Of a stretch of DNA of 64,000 bases, positions 60,807 through 64,000 are shown one piece after another; the stretch's first letter is position 1; each line of letters begins with the position of its first letter. Source of the DNA: Provencibacterium sp. (lineage in GTDB: Bacteria > Bacillota > Clostridia > Oscillospirales > Ruminococcaceae); assembly GCA_022792175.1 (NCBI GenBank), contig JAAWAN010000009.1, positions 92,291 through 156,290 on the forward strand, read 5' to 3'. The translations under genes and the position numbers were made by a program. The notes under the pieces were generated by a model that saw only the letters and a list, made by a program, of their open reading frames with translations, was not told the origin of the DNA and searched no databases.

Positions 60807-63212
60807 TTGTACAGATTTTCATCCCTCACCCCCAAGGCCAACGAGGCACTCAACGCCGCAATCACCGAGGCCGGCGAGTTCGGCCACACCTATGTGGGCA
60901 GCGAGCATCTGCTGCTGGGCATCCTGCGGGATGAGACCAACGTCTGCCGCCTTGCCTTTCCCGATAAAAAGGTGAGCTTCCCCCGGCTGCATGGGCTGAT
61001 TGCCGAAGCGGTCGGGCGCGGGGTTCCCTGCGTTCTCTCCCCCAATGACTTTACCCCCCGGCTGCGCCGAGTTCTGGAAATGTCCACCATCTATTCCAAG
61101 GTATGCGGCCAGCCGGGGATCGGAACCGACCACCTGCTGATGGCCATTCTCAAGGAAAACGGCTGCTATGCGCTGCGCTTTTTAAAGCTGATGGAGGTAG
61201 ACACCGACCGCCTCTACCGCACGCTGACTGCCTCCACCGCAGGCGCAGGCTCTTCTGCCCCCGAAAAGGGAAAAGGGGGCCCGGGGAAGCGGACGCTGCT
61301 CGAGCGCTACTGCCGCAATCTGACGGCGCTCGCGCACGCGGGAACGCTCGATCCTGTAGTAGAGCGGGAAACAGAGCTGCAGCGCCTCATACAGATTCTC
61401 TCCCGCCGCCAGAAAAACAACCCCTGCCTGGTCGGCGAGGCCGGCGTCGGCAAAACGGCCGTCGTAGAAGGGCTGGCCCAGCGGATTGCGGATGGCGACG
61501 TTCCCCCACGCCTCCTTTATAAGCAGATTTACAGTGTGGATATTGCGCTGCTCGTAGCCGGCACCAAATACCGCGGCGAGTTCGAGGAGCGCTTTAAAAA
61601 GCTGCTCGATGAGGTCGCCGAAGCGGAAAACATCATCCTGTTTATCGATGAGGTGCATACCATCATGGGGGCGGGCGCCGCCGAGGGCGCCGTAGATGCC
61701 GCCAACATTCTAAAGCCTCAGCTTGCCCGCGGAGAGCTGCAGCTCATCGGCGCTACCACTCTCAAGGAGTACCGCCAGCATATTGAAAAGGACAGCGCGC
61801 TTGAAAGGCGCTTTCAGTGCGTGCGGGTAGAGGAGCCCACCCCGGAGCAGGCGGTGCGCATTCTTCAGGGGGTGCGCGAAAAATATGAGCAGCACCATGG
61901 CATGCTCATTCCGGATGAGGCGATCGAAGCGGCCGTTTCCCTCTCCCGGCGGTATCTGCCCGAGCGGTATCTGCCCGACAAGGCGCTTGACCTGATTGAT
62001 GAGGCCTGCGCCATGGCGCTTATAGAGAGTGATCCGGCGGAGGATGCCGGGCGGGAACGCCGAAAGCGCCGGGACAGCGCCCTTTCCACCGGAAATTTTG
62101 CTCTGGCTGCCAGCCTGGAGCCCCGGGCGCTCGCGGGGGACCGCTCCGGCCGCTACCAGATGCAGCTGCTCAGCCAGACGACCAGCACCCCCTGCCGCAG
62201 CCTGACACCGGAGGATCTGAAACGGCTGATAGCCCTTTCCACCGGCATTTCTGCCGATAGCAGCGGCGAAGAGGCGCTGAGCGCCGAAAAGCTCTCCTCC
62301 CAGCTGAAAAAGCGCATTAAGGGACAGGACTCAGCCGTGCAGGCGGTAGCGCGCGCCATTGCCCGGGCCAAGAGCGGCCTGCAGGATGAGCACCGCCCTA
62401 TCGGCTCCTTCATCTTTCTGGGGCCAAGCGGCGTCGGCAAGACCGAGCTGTGCAAGGCGCTTGCAGAGCTGCTTTTTTCCGATGAACACAGCCTTATCCG
62501 CATGGATATGAGCGAATATATGGAAAAACATGCCGTCTCCCGCCTTATCGGCGCGCCCCCCGGCTATGTCGGCCACGATGACGGCGGCCTGCTGACCGAC
62601 CGGGTACGCACCCATCCCTACAGCGTAGTGCTGTTTGATGAGATTGAAAAGGCGCACCCCGATATCTTCAACCTCCTTCTGCAGATTCTGGAGGAGGGAG
62701 AGGTAACCGATTCGCAGGGACGGCGCGTCAGCTTTCGCAATGCGGTGATTATTCTCACCTCCAACCTGGGGGTACGCCAGAATGGGGCGGCTCTTGGCTT
62801 TCGCAGCCGTTCGGACGGAGGCTATGCCGCCAGCGAGGCCATTTGTGAGCTGCGCCGCTTTCTGCGCCCGGAGCTTCTCAACCGCATGGATGAAATTATC
62901 ACCTTTTCTCCGCTGTCGGATGCGGTCATTTGCAGCATCGCCCGGGAGGAGCTGCAGAAGCTGGCCGGGCGGCTGCAGCGCAGGGGGATTCACGCCTCCT
63001 TTTCCGAGCCGCTCATTGCAGAAATTGCGCGCAGGGGCTTTCAGCCGGAAAGCGGCGCGCGCGGGCTGCGCAGGGCTATTGCGCGCGAAATCTCCGATCC
63101 GCTCTCCGACCGGATTCTGTGCGGGGAGCTGGGGGCAGACTGCGAGGTGCTCTGCGACTATGCGCAGGGCAGGACTGTCTTTCATATCCAGCAGGCTGCT
63201 GCCGTTTCCTGA
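60807..63212 (+). CDS. ClpC-like AAA+ ATPase
   Basis: Hsp100 unfoldase that feeds substrates to ClpP or remodels proteins. It is 801 aa from TTG 60807 ([18 protein letters not shown]), which has GGAGG seven bases upstream; the GTG at 60771 used in the track has no site. The Clp N-domain repeats span residues 1-145. AAA-1 has [20 protein letters not shown] and [17 protein letters not shown]-2 has [20 protein letters not shown] and a D2-small domain. The middle region between them is short, with a UVR-like but degenerate segment ([19 protein letters not shown]). There are no ctsR-mcsA-mcsB genes beside it, unlike the usual clpC operon, so it may be a secondary paralogue. The gap 60540-60806 is not coding. 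Confidence 0.9.
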   Translation: MYRFSSLTPKANEALNAAITEAGEFGHTYVGSEHLLLGILRDETNVCRLAFPDKKVSFPRLHGLIAEAVGRGVPCVLSPNDFTPRLRRVLEMSTIYSKVCGQPGIGTDHLLMAILKENGCYALRFLKLMEVDTDRLYRTLTASTAGAGSSAPEKGKGGPGKRTLLERYCRNLTALAHAGTLDPVVERETELQRLIQILSRRQKNNPCLVGEAGVGKTAVVEGLAQRIADGDVPPRLLYKQIYSVDIALLVAGTKYRGEFEERFKKLLDEVAEAENIILFIDEVHTIMGAGAAEGAVDAANILKPQLARGELQLIGATTLKEYRQHIEKDSALERRFQCVRVEEPTPEQAVRILQGVREKYEQHHGMLIPDEAIEAAVSLSRRYLPERYLPDKALDLIDEACAMALIESDPAEDAGRERRKRRDSALSTGNFALAASLEPRALAGDRSGRYQMQLLSQTTSTPCRSLTPEDLKRLIALSTGISADSSGEEALSAEKLSSQLKKRIKGQDSAVQAVARAIARAKSGLQDEHRPIGSFIFLGPSGVGKTELCKALAELLFSDEHSLIRMDMSEYMEKHAVSRLIGAPPGYVGHDDGGLLTDRVRTHPYSVVLFDEIEKAHPDIFNLLLQILEEGEVTDSQGRRVSFRNAVIILTSNLGVRQNGAALGFRSRSDGGYAASEAICELRRFLRPELLNRMDEIITFSPLSDAVICSIAREELQKLAGRLQRRGIHASFSEPLIAEIARRGFQPESGARGLRRAIAREISDPLSDRILCGELGADCEVLCDYAQGRTVFHIQQAAAVS

Positions 63213-63286
63213 ACTACAAAACCATGCCATAAAATCTTCTATAAAGATGTCAAAGAACTGTAAAAAAACGGATTACCGGTTTGCTG

Positions 63287-63329
63287 AAAGAGGTTGTAAA
63301 AACGCTTGAGTTTTTTACAACCTCTTTTT
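63287..63329 (+). terminator. Terminator of the clpC-like gene
   Basis: Stem AGAGGTTGTAAAAA / TTTTTTACAACCTCT with the loop CGCTTGAG-like, and a TTTTTAT tail on the plus strand. Confidence 0.85.
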
Positions 63330-63681
63330 ATAGATTTGAGAGATCGGTCTTTGTCTTTTTTGATGGCTTGCTGTGTTTCGTGCCCATTGGATATCTGGGT
63401 GATTAGTCACCCGACCAGGTGGGGGCACGATTTACTCTTTGCGCGCGCAAAGGAGTACAAAGAACCAGCGGTTCTTACGAAAAGCGCTTAGAGGGGAAGC
63501 GCCTCCTCCCCTCTAAGTACTCCCCTCCACCGGTATTTGAATAGCGTTTTCTATGGTATTTTCCATGCTTTTTATTGCGGAAGACAGCGCAAAATCGTTG
63601 TTTTTGTGTGGAGTATTTTTATTTACATGATTTCTTGGCACCGTTTTGGCACCAAGACCACCATTCCCTTTAACTGCTTTA

Positions 63682-63707
63682 TTTACATGGTGCTAGCACC
63701 ATGTAAA
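63682..63707. repeat. 26-bp perfect palindrome
   Basis: TTTACATGGTGCTAGCACCATGTAAA (given here as arms TTTACATGGTGC and its complement around TA) is an exact palindrome with no spacer. TTTACATG also recurs nearby at about 63623. This could be an operator for a dimeric regulator or a recombinase site. Confidence 0.9.
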
Positions 63708-63775
63708 AAGAACATAAACAAGAAAAATGTCAATTCATTGCTCTTCACTACTCTAATCAACAAACTGAAATTTGT

Positions 63776-63901
63776 CTATTTGCTTTTCCGCTTTACGTCG
63801 TCCATCTCTGCAATAAGTTCAGCTAACGGACGATATTCACCGCCCCACCATTCAAAGATGTGCATGCCTTCATCTTCAAGTACTGATTCTGTAAGTGTCA
63901 T
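63776..63901 (-). CDS. Possible 41 aa ORF or gene remnant
   Basis: On the minus strand, ATG 63901 opens MTLTESVLEDEGMHIFEWWG and continues EYRPLAELIAEMDDVKRKSK to a TAG. The acidic-basic composition is protein-like and the codon pattern suggests coding, but there is no ribosome-binding site and a stop lies six codons upstream. It could be the end of a larger decayed gene from the AT-rich element. I do not recognise the family. Confidence 0.3.
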   Translation of the reverse strand: MTLTESVLEDEGMHIFEWWGGEYRPLAELIAEMDDVKRKSK

Positions 63902-64000
63902 AACAGTCTTGTAGGTTCATCTACCTAGCGCACCCCGTTCTTTTCCTCGGATGCTTTTACCCAGTATTATGATACTCCCGATTCGAGTATTTCTATTCTC

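Larger units (their letters stand above)
63330..64000. other. AT-richer, palindrome-rich region at right edge without a convincing gene
   Basis: Base composition falls clearly below the rest of the window after about 63.5 kb. Perfect palindromes or stems include GGGTGA-TTAG-TCACCC (63397-63412), CTTTGCGCGCGCAAAG (63437-63452) and TTAGAGGGGA...TCCCCTCTAA (63489-63517). TTGGCACC-GTT-TTGGCACC is a short direct repeat near 63640. No conserved protein is recognised. The 125 aa plus-strand ORF (63537-63914) looks spurious. The region looks like the flank of a mobile or horizontally acquired element that continues beyond the window. Confidence 0.5.

Noticed and set aside
63537-63914. 125 aa plus-strand ORF at the right edge
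   Set aside because: Runs through the 26-bp palindrome, lacks a ribosome-binding site and has random-looking composition (Phe/Ile/Lys-rich from AT content).

Overview
The window is about 64 kb of a GC-rich (roughly 57-58 percent by eye) low-copy bacterial chromosome from an anaerobic Firmicute, most likely class Clostridia, family Oscillospiraceae/Ruminococcaceae. Grounds: the ylxM-ffh-rpsP-khpA-rimM-trmD order, a CIRCE operator, a Spo0H-like sigma factor, a monomeric [FeFe] hydrogenase, PPDK and GTP-PEPCK, a QueT transporter, and strong AGGAGG ribosome-binding sites. TTG starts are unusually frequent. Species cannot be fixed from sequence alone.

Layout. 0-3.1 kb: 3' part of carB. 3.2-10.7 kb: hsp20 under CIRCE, an AgcS symporter, the rsmD-coaD-coiled-coil-MBL operon, uvrC with an overlapping unknown gene, and HPr. 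11-14.8 kb: SRP/ribosome maturation operon behind a consensus promoter. 15-20.2 kb: purL and mtaB. 20.4-28 kb (plus strand): an HPr-like protein lacking the active histidine, a D,D-carboxypeptidase, pgi, a small P-loop protein, cardiolipin synthase, a DUF1113-type membrane protein and a Stealth-type phosphotransferase. 28-33 kb (minus): tRNA-Arg, a possible CBM9-like protein, ruvX, pyrD, two GNATs, pyrK and a TPR membrane protein. 33-38 kb: queT and a LipO/LplBC-type sugar ABC operon. 38-41 kb: hydrogenase and ferredoxin-like partner, then an AT-rich APH-fold gene. 41-50 kb: ppdK, then glmU-pth-mfd. 50-56 kb: HD hydrolase, pckG, nitroreductase, SigH-like factor, zinc ribbon, SIS isomerase. 56-63 kb: tRNA-Thr, a lipoprotein foldase, an orphan lyase-like enzyme with a decayed permease, a Cys/Asn/Gly-rich micro-protein and a ClpC-like ATPase. 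63.3-64 kb: AT-richer, palindrome-rich DNA that looks like the edge of a different element.

Function. Most of the window is core housekeeping: translation (ffh, rpsP, rimM, trmD, rsmD, mtaB, pth, two tRNAs), DNA repair (uvrC, mfd, ruvX), nucleotide synthesis (carB, purL, pyrD, pyrK), central carbon at the PEP/pyruvate node (ppdK, pckG, pgi), and envelope (glmU, dac, cls). Accessory content is limited to the ABC/lyase sugar systems, the Stealth locus, the APH gene and the right edge.

The most unusual unexplained signal is a promoter-plus-stem-loop element of about 62-65 nt found in front of two unrelated genes (33010-33071 minus, 53098-53162 plus, with a partial extra copy at 53202-53236). 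Its arms show compensatory changes. Other points worth attention are a perfect 18-bp hairpin inside an ORF, five consecutive hairpins between ppdK and the APH gene, a promoter-leader-terminator arrangement before the ABC operon, and the 19-cysteine micro-protein.
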